A DNA stretch of 64,000 bases from Corylus avellana (Eukaryota; Streptophyta; Magnoliopsida; Fagales; Betulaceae): positions 40,455,021 to 40,519,020 of the forward strand of contig NC_081541.1 in the NCBI RefSeq assembly GCF_901000735.1. Direction: 5' to 3'. A model generated the notes under the pieces. The model worked only from the letters and a program-made list of their open reading frames with translations. It was not told the origin of the DNA and ran no database searches. Position 1 is the stretch's first letter. Each line of letters opens with the position of its first letter. Below, piece by piece: positions 12,801 through 24,066 of this stretch. The position numbers and the translations under genes are program-made.

Positions 12801-15800
12801 TTAGCTCTTAGAATTAGAAGGTGGTGGTTGATGCTGCTGCTGCTGCTGCTGCTGGTACATGGCAGCCATCCTGCTGTAAGCATCCATGGTCATTGGCTGC
12901 AATAAACTTTGTATTACTCACTTTATTTTCGATCTCACAGATCATCAGGCTCTTGTACTTACAAAATCTCTAAAATACAGACACATTGTAAAAAAAATTC
13001 TAACAAATATTATCAGATCATCAGAAAGCAGAAGTAATGGAACCAAACTAACTGGTTTAGCTACTGTTGGAATTTACAAAGAAAAGTTTGTGTACTTGAA
13101 AAAATAAGAGGTACTGTATCTTTTACCATTACTATTTAAACTGTGTCAAGAGCTATAAGCTACATATAATTGCTTGTGTTTTGTCATGATCTAAAATAGT
13201 AAACACTCTGTTGATGCAAAGATTAAGTATGATTTGACTCTTGTAATGACCTGATGGCAATAAGTAAGCAACAATTGACCCAGCCCTTGTAGTTCCAATA
13301 AAACCAACTTGGTGCTTTGTAATCATTGCAAGAAAAGCCAAAGAAAAAAGGAAATATAAACAGAAAAAACTCCTCAAAATCAATAATTTAATGAACAAGT
13401 GAATGGTATCTAGCTAAATTGTCAACTGAAACTGACATGCATACCTGTGATTGGCATGCCAGGAAAGCGGACAAGGGGTCCGGCATTACCGCTGCTGAGG
13501 TGGCAGCTTGTAACCGGTCACCGCCGGAGCCATCCCAGGAGGTAATGGGCATGAAGGCGGTAGGGTGAAGAACAGGAGAGATGCCAGCGATGTTGGGGCG
13601 GTTGATGTCAATGCCCATGCCAAGGCCGATGCCCATACCCATCCCCATGCCTAGTGGAGCCATCATGGACATGGGAAGTTGTTGCATGGTCATTGGCATC
13701 ATCATTGGTTGCATATTCATTCTGCTCATCATATTCACTTGAGCTTGCAGTTGCTTTAGATATTCAATTACTTCGTCAAGCATCGACGCCTTATCAGTCT
13801 GCAATAAATCAAGAAAGTATGCAGAGTGAATACCAATCAGTGCAGGTGCTCCAAAACTATTTAGTATTGTCTCTCATAAAGTTCATGGCTTGGAATGAAA
13901 TTAATGTTGAATTTTGCAATGCAAGAAAGTATGCAGAGTCAATGTATATATATATCCTCTAAAACTAGCTATATAGCATCAACAAACTTGTAAAACTAGT
14001 GTATACGACAAAGGTTTGTTTCGTAAACTCTTTAGAGGGTGGTCATTGCTCTTTAGTTGTGATGCAACATAAAGCTAAAAGTAGTTTTGAGCGTTTTATG
14101 TTTTCCTGCTAAAACTGTCCTAAAAAAGTGTTGTCAAACGAGCTCAACAAACTTGTAAAACTAGTGTCTACGACAAAGGTTTGTTTCGCAAACTCTTTAG
14201 AGGGTGCTCTTTGCTTTTTAGTTGTGATGTGACATAAAGCTAAAAGTAGTTTTGAGGGTTTTATGTTTTCCTGCTAAAACTGTCCTAAAAAGTGCTGTTA
14301 AACGAGCTCAACAAACTTGTAAAACTAGTGTCTACGACAAAGGTTTGTTTCGTAAACTCTTTAGAGGGTGCTCTTTGTGTTTTAGTTGTGATGCGACATA
14401 AAAATAAAAGTAGTTTTGAGCGTTTTATGTTTTCTTGCTAAAACCGTCCTAAAAAGTGTTGTCAAACGAGCTCATACTTCTCTCTCTGCATTATAGTTTT
14501 CCACTGCTTTTATGTACTTAAATTTTCTAGGCAGAAGCCACAAGTACATAGTAGGACTTCTTATAAGCTATAGCTGAGATAGAGAAAAAGAAACTTGACC
14601 CCCATATGCAGAAACCTGTCTAATTAACCCCAAGCTAGCTTGAGAGCCTGCAAGATTCAGCACCCGACATATTTGACCTTGTTACTTTAAAGATGTGTAC
14701 CACATAAAAAGTCACAGTACCCTCTCTCCCTCTCTCCCCCCACAGAAAGTTTTAGAAATTTAGATTAATAACATGGAAATGAGTGATTTCAGACAAACAT
14801 AATTAGGGCCTACCAATTGAAGGATTTGTTTGGGAGCAGGTCGTTGTCTCCATACCCAACAGCTTTCTGTCAAATTGTCCCCCATAGCATGCAACTAGCT
14901 GCATATGTGGACTAGGATCATCGGATTCAGTCCCACAATTCCCACAGCCATTTGTGTGCAAAATAAGCTTGGACCACATCTATTGCATTCACTGTCACCC
15001 ATCTAATCTTAAATCTTTCAAGCTATGAGTAGTATCTTATTGTGTGAAAATTAGAAGAGTATCCTCATCTCTAGCCACCTGTTTTTCCTTTTCTTTTTCT
15101 TTTTTTAGATTTTTCATCAATGGTTAATTTAGCGATTTTGCCCCCAACAAGAGGGAAAAAAAAAATCAATAAAAAATATAATATGAGTGCTGCTAGAGAT
15201 AATACAACTTTTACTATAAGTTTCTTACAAACTGACGTGGTGGTTTATGTGGCACTTACCAACAAGAGGTAAGTAGTCTCTAATAGACAAAACAAAACCT
15301 TAAAGAAAATCCACCTAACACAGTAAGGAAAATCATTGGCTAGTTTGGCAACACTCTTGAGAGCAACTTTTTACTTTTTAGCCAAAGAAAGAAAAAATAA
15401 AAAAAATAAAAAAAATAACAAACAACTCAACACAAAAAAACATTCAAAAACAACTTTCACCTTTACATCATATTCATGTCACAACTAAAAAGCAAAATCA
15501 TCGGCTCATTTGGCAACACTCTTTAGAATAGCTTTTTGCATTTTAGCCAAAGAAAAAAAAAACACATTAACAAACCATTCAACACACAAAATACTCATAA
15601 ACAACTTTCACCTTTACGTAACGTCACAACCAAAAAGCGGTAAAAAAAAAAAGAAAAAACCATTAAAAAGCATTACCAAACAAGCCAACCATCCATAAAT
15701 GAAATTTCTAGAACAAGATCCATCATGTTACGGATGCCATCCCATGAAAAAATCATTCCTCATAATTATCCAGGGGCCCTTTGATCATCCACCGACTGCA

Positions 15801-17542
15801 TATTAAATGGAGATGGTAACATCGAGGAGCAAATTTCTACTAGTTTGGCATTTTTCTCTCACAATTTAAAGTTTTGCAAGGATTGTAATAGAAAAAAACA
15901 AAAACAGAAACAGTACGATTGTTTAGTTAAAAGTAGGCCTGAAAAAAAAAAGAAAATAAAAAATAAAAAATAATTGTAAAAGCACTAGTAAGAAAAAGAA
16001 AACACATGAGTTGAGACAGAAATGGCCAAATATGGAACTGCATACCTTACTCGAATTGGGGACCAGCTTCTGCAGTGTCTTCATTCTTTGATTTATTTTA
16101 TCTCTCCTTTTCTGAAACAATTAAAAAACATTTTAAAATTGAATACACTCCACAATCCTCCCCAGCTTCTTGGAGAATCCCGTCTTTAAAAGTAAGATGT
16201 GTCACTTGAACATATGAGACTTCCCATACGCTAAGTCCGACCCGGTTTATAAAAAAATCATGAGATCCATCTCAAATTTAATGATGATTTTTTATTCACT
16301 CTAATGAAACCCAATCATATCACTGGAGTAGAACTAAAAGAAATGGCAACTTTTCCAGATATGCTAAATTAATGTCTTATGAGAGAGAGAGAGAGAGAGA
16401 GAGCAGAGCATACACGTTCAGATTGGTTATGAATGGCAGCAGCCCTACTCCTTTTGGTAGAAACAGAGGATTTTCCATTACCCTTCTTTTTGTCCTCATC
16501 GCCTGCCTCCCTCTTCACAAATTGTACACCATGAACCATAAAAAAAAAACAAAAGAAAATCAGACAAATAAATATAAAAAATAAACCATAAAAAGATAAT
16601 ATACAAGCTATGTTATTTAATAAATTTTAATATAATTAAAATGATGTGAAAATAAAAATTAATTTTAAGAGCCGATAAACCGACTGTATAAAATAGCTAT
16701 AAACCAAGTCGGTTGAAACAAAAGGAAAATCATTATTAGCACATGCTTGCCTGAGGTGAGCTATGGCAAACGGAGTCATGGTCATCGGCGGTGGTGGTGG
16801 CCTTTGTTGTGCAGGGCTTGCCGGCGGAGCTGGTGTGTTCCGGGGAGCCAAGCGACGTAGAAGTAATCCCAATACCGAGGTCTATATCACACGTGTCAAG
16901 CGTTACATGCTGACTATCCATCCCGCACGTGGCGCTCCCAGTGACGCTCTGGTCTCTGCTGCTCCACTCCGCAGGAGCACGCGCCTCCGCCGCGCGTCTC
17001 CCCGCGAAGACCATGTCCACGTCTTTCTCGTTCGTCCCCCCACCACCACCACCGTCAGCAGCTCCGCTGCAGGACCCGACACGTGTAGAGCACCCGACCA
17101 CGCACGTGCCGAGCCCGTCCTTGACCTGCCCCTGGTCAACGTCGGAGGTCCTGTTGGAACAGGGCACGAGCGCGTCCATAGTCATAGTATTCGAGGCGGC
17201 GGCGGCGGCGGCCGCAGCCGCCACGGCCCGGTGGTGGTGGTCGAACCACGGAACCAAGTCTTCGACGCCGGCTCCGTTGAACGGCTTCCGGTTGGGCGGC
17301 GGCAATCGAGTGGCTTGGTTCACTATGGATTCCAAAGTTCCGCTGGCTCGCGGCTTCTCCCAAGTACTGTACTTGGATGCAGAGGTGGTGGACTTTACCG
17401 GCACACGTGGCGGTCCTAAGCCGTGCATAGCTAGCTGGCCGTTCTCCCACGTCAGCTCCGCAACTTCATAGTCCAGCCTGTTTTATCATACAAAACAAAT
17501 GATTCAGAATTACCTCCCGCCGCCATATTTTTCCGAACGGCA

Positions 17543-17594
<52 letters not shown>

Positions 17595-17698
17595 TACATG
17601 GGGACGTCAGGGGCGGTGGAATTGGAGTGAGAGCGGAGGGAAAGCCTGGTAGGGTTGGGATTGTCGTCGAAATCCCAGCTGGGAACACACTGGCTCAT
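12801..17698 (-). CDS. UNE10: PIF8/UNE10-type bHLH transcription factor
   Basis: Six exons (high to low): 17598-17698, 16751-17477, 16414-16512, 16046-16111, 13445-13798, 12801-12896, giving 480 residues in frame. It should bind G-box DNA in the nucleus and interact with phytochrome B. Residues 41-48 (ELTWENGQ) are the active-phytochrome-binding motif. The bHLH spans about 297-350, with His304, Glu308 and Arg312 as G-box contact residues, then helix 1 (INQRMKTLQKLVP) and helix 2 (ASMLDEVIEYLKQLQAQV). A Met/Gly-rich tail follows and exon 6 encodes seven glutamines. The start chosen, MSQCVPSW, matches the family; an in-frame ATG at 17800 would add 34 residues. Arabidopsis UNE10 is shorter, at about 400 residues. 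Exon 2 is GC-rich and codes Ala and Gly runs. Exon 2 ends either at an unusual GC donor or at a GT eight bases further on. UNE10 versus PIF8 naming is by resemblance from memory. Confidence 0.93.
13981..14473 (+). repeat. Three tandem 164-165 bp repeats in intron 4 of the bHLH gene
   Basis: Units start at 13981, 14146 and 14310, each beginning 'aacaaacttgtaaaactag' and ending near 'tgtcaaacgagctc'. They are highly similar, so the expansion is recent. Blocks such as 'ttagttgtgatg.gacataaag' also occur, in reverse orientation, in the pair at 15335-15650. Confidence 0.9.
15335..15650 (-). repeat. Two tandem ~165-bp repeats, inverted relative to 13981-14473
   Basis: Two copies starting near 'ggctagtttggcaacactct' (15340) and 'ggctcatttggcaacactct' (15502), each ending near 'cacaac.aaaaagc'. 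Read on the minus strand they share order and wording with the 13981-14473 units. Both sets sit in the same 2.2-kb intron. Confidence 0.75.
17543..17591 (+). repeat. (TA)n(GA)n compound microsatellite in intron 1 of the bHLH gene
   Basis: About 17 bases of TA followed by about 32 bases of GA. It fills much of the 120-bp first intron (17478-17597), close to the splice donor side on the transcribed strand. Confidence 0.9.
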
Positions 17699-17759
17699 TC
17701 TGGAAGGAGGGGTTGCCGGAGGCAACGGGTGTTCCGGGGAGGAAGGAGAAAAGGGTATT

Positions 17760-17940
17760 TCTCTCTTTCGCTTATGTTTTAGCCTTGAATCAGATTTCAT
17801 GTGTTTGAGAGGGAGAGAGAGAGAGCGAGAGAGAGAGATAGATTCTAGTCCACAGGTACAGAATACAGAAAAAGTTTCATATTATTTATGGAGAGAGAGA
17901 GAGGTTTGGGTATCTATCGCAAGACTTTGACTACAGTCTC
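17760..17940 (-). promoter_or_regulatory. Presumed 5' untranslated/promoter-proximal CT/GA-rich DNA of the bHLH gene
   Basis: Several GA runs on the plus strand (17810-17842, 17890-17903), read as CT on the gene strand, lie directly upstream of the start codon. Pyrimidine-rich leaders of this type are common in plant genes. No TATA box was confidently placed. Confidence 0.35.
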
Positions 17941-19525
17941 AGCGTTTGCTTTATGCCTTTATCCATAAAAACATAAAGATTTATGAAAAAAAAGTAAATA
18001 AAAATAGTAAACAAAAAGATGTGGACTGTGAATAATCTTTGCAAATTGCACAAAGGAGTGAAGTACGTTTTTCTTCCTTCTATGAAAAAGAAAAAAATTA
18101 TATATATATATATATATGAAAAACAACCACATCAACTTTCTCAAACTGGTTCACTTGTCAATTGTCAGCCCCCATCTTTTATCGAGGCCTAGGTTCTCCT
18201 CGTGGAATTATCTATTCAAATAGGCTATTTAACATCTTAAAATAAGTTTTATATGTAATTTTATATTATGTATTTAAATTTTTAATATTTTAAATAGATA
18301 ATTATTGTTAATCGTTATTCGGATTAGAAAGACAAAAGTAAGGTATATTTGCTAATTTATTTAATTAAGTATTTTTATTTTTAGTTTGAAAATGTATTCT
18401 CAAATAATATAAAGGTAAAAACTGTTTTTTTTTTATTAAGAGTATTTTTTGTATTTGGATGGTATGTTAATTTTTTTTACTTTTTTATTTTTTATAACAA
18501 GTCTTTTTCTTCATTCATTTCTTATAAAAAAAAATAGTATGTTGTTCTATATCATAAATACAATGAGTAATTTCGTTCCATATCAAGAGTCATACAAGCA
18601 TAGTGAAGATGATAAAATTAGCCCCAAACATATTTAAGTACATGAGAAACAAATTCATATTTAAGTATTTGAATGTCACTGTCCTAATTAGTCTCCAAAT
18701 CTGCAGTATATTCCAGCAAATCATGTTTATATATATTGTCCGATCATCAGAACTTTTCAATAATGATAATTCTTGTGTCATCTGTCAATTATTTGCTCCC
18801 AAAAAAGAATTAGGAAGAAAAACGAAAGGCATATCGGAGATCTAAGACCTCTATTATGAGGATTTCATGTAAACAAAACCTTAAAACCCGACTAAAGGTA
18901 ATCAAAACCCCAGTTAGGAGAAAAAATTTCAACCCAAAGATTGCTGGAGAAAGCAAATCTAAAAATAAGACAAACAATAACTGTTATAGTAACATGTGTG
19001 TCACTATACTCTCCACTCAGAAGAAGAAAATAGTTGGGGAGGATTCCCTCCTCCTAGAATGATTATCCTTGGTTTTTTTTTTTTTTTTTTTCTAGTGTTA
19101 ATTTTTTTTAATTGACAAATTAAGAAATAAATAAATACTTATTTTGTTATACAAAGAAAAAGTTTATTTAAAATTGTTATCTCTACTGTATGTCTTCTTT
19201 TCTTTCCCGAAACAACAAATATCTTTTCATTTTCTTTTTTCAAAAATTTCATTGAAAAAATGCGAAAGATATTTTGAGAAAACGAAAGATATTTTGAAAT
19301 TAATTCTTTTTTATTAAAATCATGTCCTACATTTATCTTAAATCGGTGAAAGAGTACTTACTAAAGAAGGCATACATTTAATTTGGCAAGTCAAAGAGAG
19401 GAGACATTGACCGAATTAAATTTCATAAAACAGTAAGAAGACAAAGTTCTATTATAATATATAAGTGGGAAAAATATATATTTCCAACATTCCAATGGCT
19501 TCCTTTGCTAAAATTTGTATTTTAA

Positions 19526-19528
<3 letters not shown>
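17941..19528. other. Intergenic, no gene seen
   Basis: AT-rich DNA with simple repeats, for example (TA)n at about 18098-18118. Short open frames at 18449-19062 are low-complexity or Lys/Asn-rich and unsupported. Confidence 0.55.

Positions 19529-19568
<40 letters not shown>
19529..19568 (+). repeat. (TA)n microsatellite
   Basis: About 40 bases of perfect TA repeat, immediately left of a foldback element. Confidence 0.95.
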
Positions 19569-19570
<2 letters not shown>

Positions 19571-19815
19571 GAATATGTTTGGAATTGCGTTTTAGAAATA
19601 GAGTTTTTAAGTTAAAAAGTTTTTTTTTTTGCAAAAACTTCATTTTTAAACTTATGCCGAATGTGCATTTTGGCCATTTTTTAGCTTTTTGGATCTTTAA
19701 AAGCACTTTCAATTTTTTTTATCAAACTAATATATATATTTTTTTTTCAAATAGACTTTTTAAGTGTTAAACGCACTTTTAAACCCCTCAAACGCACACC
19801 CAAACCAGCCCTAAC
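19567..19815. mobile_element. MITE of the 'TTAAGAATATGTTTGG' family, copy 1
   Basis: Starts TTAAGAATATGTTTGGAATT and ends AAACCAGCCCTAA, with 'aaacgcactttt' and 'aaaagcacttt' blocks inside. It aligns along its whole length with 36168-36405. GTTTGG near the termini is typical of plant hAT or PIF/Harbinger miniature elements; the superfamily is not decided here. Confidence 0.65.
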
Positions 19816-20048
19816 AATATAAACACAAAATACTCTTGAAAACACAAAGTCAACTTCTACTTTTATGTCATATTAAAATATTTTTTTCAAACCCAAAACA
19901 AAAAATGTCTCACAAAACAAATTAACAAACCGAGGACATCGACATCATGTTTCAAAGTGTCCGAATCCCGCATCCTAAATGAGCAAAATACCTTTAGATC
20001 CACCCTCTTAAACTGTTCAAATTTGAAAACCCAATAATAGGTAATTCT

Positions 20049-20058
<10 letters not shown>

Positions 20059-20109
<51 letters not shown>
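20059..20109 (+). repeat. (TA)n(GA)n compound microsatellite
   Basis: TA repeat followed by GA repeat, directly abutting the near-perfect hairpin at 20108-20226. Confidence 0.95.
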
Positions 20110-20226
20110 CATGTTTTTTTAGACCACCTTGATCCACAGGATATACATGAGAAGTGATATATGTGTTTTACTCCTATCACTTCTCATGTATATCCTGTGG
20201 ATCAAGGTGGTCTAGAAAAACATGCT
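20108..20226. repeat. Near-perfect 51-bp inverted repeat with 17-bp loop
   Basis: Arm 20108-20158 and arm 20176-20226 are complementary at every position except one, which would be a G-U pair in RNA. The arms begin AGCATGTTTTT and run through 'gaccaccttgatccacagg'. It could be a very young tiny MITE or a hairpin-RNA locus of the MIRNA or siRNA type. Sequence alone cannot decide. Confidence 0.85.
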
Positions 20227-20667
20227 AGAGCTGCCGACTCAACCAGCCCCCATTTAAAGTTGAGTTGTCGAAATGACTTGACCTTCTAATTGTTAGTTAA
20301 GATGTCGCCCATGAGGGTTTAGACAAACGTTGTCATTTTAAAGGTGATTCAATTTCTTGTCAATACGTTTTTGGTTTCCCAATGGTCAATTTATAACAAC
20401 AGTAATTATTTAATCCAGGAAAGAGAAAAAGGATATAAAAATAATTACAAAAATTAAAAATAAAAAACACAGCGGAAAAGGAAGAACAAAACAAAAGCTA
20501 TATTTGAGTCTGTCATCAAACGGAGAACAAAACAATTCTCTGACATAATCAAAAGCAGAAACACTTTTTTTGCCAAATGAAGCCATTGTTTTTTTTTCTT
20601 TTTTTTCTTTTTTTAAAAAAAAGACATTTTTTTATTATGCAAGCCATCTTCAAAGTCACGACTTTTA

Positions 20668-20772
20668 TTTTTTATTTTTTACATGTCTGCACAAGAGGGA
20701 GAGAGAGATTCGACTTAGTGACCTCAGCTTTATTTGGCGTAGTCTCAGCCGATTGAGTTACCTCTTAGAGAC
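20668..20772 (-). mobile_element. tRNA-derived SINE, 105 bp, 17-bp target duplication
   Basis: On the minus strand the element starts GAGGTAACTCAATCGGC (A-box-like, tRNA 5' end), has a B-box-like AGTCGAATCTC, then a CT-rich stretch and 'gacatgt' followed by an A-rich tail. It is bounded by a perfect 17-bp direct repeat, CAAAGTCACGACTTTTA, at 20651-20667 and 20773-20789. That is what LINE-assisted insertion produces. A second copy of the family lies at 25224-25336. Confidence 0.88.
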
Positions 20773-20829
20773 CAAAGTCACGACTTTTAGAACATTTAAA
20801 TTTGACTCAATAAATATTTAGTTAAAAAA

Positions 20830-21149
20830 CACATTTTTTTTATTAGCTATACCTACATCCAACTCAATATTTTAGCTATTCGCTTACACTTTTCTATTTA
20901 AAATATTATTTATTTATCTATTTTTTCTATTTCAAGAAAAAAATAAAGAGCAAGATTATTTTTATTATTAATATAAATAAAGATTTGTTGAGCTACAGTA
21001 CTCAGGTAGCAGCTGAACAAATCCTTAGTCATTTTATTGAGCTGGATGTGAAGCATTTTTTGTTATATTGCTAATTAAAATAGCCAAAAAGCTAATTTGT
21101 TGAGGCCAATGTAAATGATCTAAGTTTCTCCAAAATTAAATTGGAAAAA
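20830..21149. other. Intergenic, nothing recognised
   Basis: AT-rich sequence without open frames or recognisable repeats. Confidence 0.5.
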
Positions 21150-21470
21150 TATTAAGGCCGTCAATTCTTTATACAATCTGTAAATTTTATATGAACTTAA
21201 TACAAAATTAATCGATTAAGGTTAAAAGGTTTGATTCATTTAATTAAATAAAATCATATTGGGGCTCATGCATATAATCTTCTTATACTCGTATTTTGAC
21301 GTGACTCGAATTCGACACGTGAGATGTAGGGATAATGATAATTTTTTTTATATGACCCGCAAATCGAGCACGAACCAAACATGAAATAAGCCAATTATGA
21401 TTACAGTTAAATTATCTATATCTCGACACAATCTAAATCCAACATGCAAATACGAATCGCTATAGGTGCT
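21150..21470 (+). repeat. Diverged copies of the 'GACACGA-CCCG' repeat
   Basis: Two degenerate units with the wording of the array at 45066-46190: 'aacttaatacaaaatta', 'catttaattaaat', 'gacgtgactcgaattcgacacg', 'tatgacccgcaaatcgagcacgaacc'. This is the same dispersed repeat family at a second site. Confidence 0.6.
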
Positions 21471-22860
21471 TATTGATCCCACCTTTAGCTAATATGTGAA
21501 TTAAAGTAATTTTCAAAAGAGAAAATATATATATATATATATTACGCTCTACGGCGGGGGAGTGTAAAATTTTGAGGGTTAATTTATAGATGTTGGCAAA
21601 CGTTAGAAAAAATAAAATAAAAAATTACAGATGTTGGCAAAGGTTCGGCGGAAGTCCAACGTCGTAAATTGCCGTGATTTAACATAGGACAAGCGAAAGC
21701 CAGGCTGGTCCAAGCTACGTCAGGGCCTTTGAGTCTGTCTGTGAACAAGGGCTTCACCGGCCAGGTACATTGAATTCTCTGGGCCTTAACATTTTGCTGG
21801 CCACTCGTCCTAGATTTTGCAGTCGCCTCCATTTGATTTGCATTGAGCCAATGAGAATCAACTACGGCTCCCTTGATTTCTTCAATTGTCTTAACAATCT
21901 AGTTTTTTTTTTGTTTTTACCAATATAGTATTGATTGAGGTTGCAATGTTCTTCTTTTTCCATTAAAAAGACATAAATGCCCATAAATTTTTTTTACAAA
22001 AAAAGGGCAAACAAAATTAAAAATTCCAGGGAAGGTTGTGGATTAGTTTTGTCTTTTTTGGATTTTTAGGTGTATTTTTCTTTTTGAGATATTTTAAGGG
22101 TATTTTTATTTTTTTAAGAGGCAAAAAGGGGTCATTGTAACCGTGAGAAATTATAACGACGATGGTAAATTGATAGGGATAAATCTATGTCATTAGGGAA
22201 AAATTTACTTAACTCTTTTAACTAAACTTTCTTCACTTTTGCAATCTCCCCCCTCTCCCTCTCAAAGTTCAAAAACTCTAATTCAGTTATCAAACTTTTA
22301 AAAATTTGCAATCTCACCATTATGAGGGATAAGAAATTCTCAAAATACTCTCATTTAAAATAAATAAATAAATAAATAATTGTAATTTAAGAGTACTTTA
22401 TAATTTTATAAAGTTTATAGGGGTATAAGGGTCATTTTACATTTTGACCGTCTGATTTAACCTCAAACCCTAATAGGAGGTGAGATTGCCAAAAATGGTA
22501 AATTGATATGGCAGTTCATTTGGTCTTCAATCTGTTGGTAAACCTGGAAAGCAAGAAATGCAAAAGCATTTGATAAGGTGGAACTTGAACCTTGGTGGAT
22601 TATTGCTAAAGTAAATGTCCATAAATCTGATTATATTGTTAGAATAATAACAAACATGCTAGAAAATTAGAATACAAACAAATAATTACGAGGCATCTCT
22701 TTGATATTTTTTAATCCATTATATTGTAAAATAATAGCACCAAATGATTCTTCCACTCTTCCCTCCCTCCTTTCTAAAGGTGGATGTCAATAGGACAACC
22801 CAAATTCTTCCACTAATGAAAATATAGGTTTTATGTATGTGGAGAGGAATGGGAAAATAG

Positions 22861-22862
<2 letters not shown>
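21471..22862. other. Intergenic, no gene accepted
   Basis: A minus-strand open frame of 82 codons (21584-21832, starting MEATAKSRTS) has somewhat higher GC than its surroundings but no domain or splice-linked partner. It is left unassigned. The rest is AT-rich. Confidence 0.45.

Positions 22863-22904
<42 letters not shown>
22863..22904 (+). repeat. (TA)n microsatellite
   Basis: About 42 bases of perfect TA repeat marking the left edge of a compositionally distinct, purine-rich block. Confidence 0.95.
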
Positions 22905-22906
<2 letters not shown>

Positions 22907-23966
22907 GAGAAACATTCTATACTCATTCATTGATAAAAAGTCGCAAACAAGAGCTCTTACAAATAGAGCAAAAAACTCTAAAAGCAAATCATAGCCGAAG
23001 CTACAACAACATACCAATCAACCATAACCAAAAACATCCGCTAACCCATAACTATTCATCAGGTTTAATATCAGATATGCACCAAACAGACATAATCTAA
23101 TGCATAGGTAGTGCTTATTCCTCAGCCCTGAGAGCAAAGAACCCCCGTGTCGAAACTCATCCTCCTCAACCCAAAAGTCAGGATATTGTTCACATCTACA
23201 ACCCAAGGTCTGGACCAAAGCAGTAACGGGTAGATCAAAGAGAGAGAATAGAGCCTTATTACAACCAAAAAATAGGAAAGAAAAACGTACAGGGAAATAA
23301 AGGGAAAAAAAAAGAAGGAAAATACAAGCAACAACAGAGAAAAACAGAAAAACAACAATAGGAAACCAACAATACAGGGAAAAAACAAGAAAAACACACT
23401 ATGCGAATAAAGGCAGCCGGAAAGAAGCCGATTGCGTGCTGGCCGAAAACCGACGCAGAAGGTGGCATTGGAAGTTCATCATGGTAGGGACGTGTGAAAA
23501 GACCCAGCAGCAGATGATGGGCGGCAAAGCAGGTGCGAAAGAGATCTGCGGCACACACAAAACAATCAGGGGAGAGAGTTTGAGTGAATCCCCCAAGAGC
23601 AGCACCCACAAAGTGTACCAAATAAACAGAAGCAATAAAATAACAACACACCAAAATAAACAGCAAAAAAAAAAAAAAAGGCAGAAAAAGGAAAGCAAAC
23701 TACTCAAATCATAAACAAACAACATAACCATAATCGGAGAGAACAGAAACTCAAAACACAGCCGGAGAGACAGATCCAGTGCAAAAAGTGGGATGGGCAC
23801 AGTCGGATCCGGTTTGCAAGGTGGTGGGGCATGCATCGAGGTGGAGGGTGGAGGGCAGTAGATCGGGCAAAGAAGCACTGATCCATAGCCAAACCCGATC
23901 CAGCAAAAGATGTAGCAGAAGGTGATGGCGGGGGAGGAAAGCAGCAAGGTGGAGAAAGGCTAGGCG
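22905..23966 (-). other. Unidentified purine/pyrimidine-skewed block truncated by a gap
   Basis: From the TA repeat to the 100-N gap the plus strand is strongly purine-rich and GC is higher than around it. On the minus strand there are overlapping Phe/Leu/Cys-rich open frames, up to 182 codons at 23399-23947, but no recognised domain. The minus-strand end reads 'gctctatttgtaagagctcttg...tttttatcaatgaatgag', a style seen at retroelement 3' ends. It may be a retrotransposon or satellite fragment. I would not call a protein. Confidence 0.4.
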
Positions 23967-24066
23967 NNNNNNNNNNNNNNNNNNNNNNNNNNNNNNNNNN
24001 NNNNNNNNNNNNNNNNNNNNNNNNNNNNNNNNNNNNNNNNNNNNNNNNNNNNNNNNNNNNNNNNNN
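23967..24066. other. Assembly gap (100 N)
   Basis: One hundred N characters, a conventional scaffold gap of unknown size. Composition changes sharply from the left to the right side. Confidence 0.99.

Noticed and set aside
16763..17471. Long plus-strand open frames (218 and 180 codons) opposite the GC-rich exon
   Set aside because: They are antisense shadows of exon 2 of the bHLH gene, whose minus-strand frame has clear domain content and splice continuity.
17510..17800. Upstream in-frame ATG at 17800 as the true start of the bHLH protein
   Set aside because: It would add 34 residues of Lys/Pro-rich sequence, while the family begins at the Met of MSQCVPSW. Kept only as an alternative.
23399..23947. 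182-codon minus-strand hydrophobic frame as a membrane protein gene
   Set aside because: Composition reflects the pyrimidine skew of the strand. There is no family resemblance, overlapping frames look alike, and the 5' side runs into an assembly gap.
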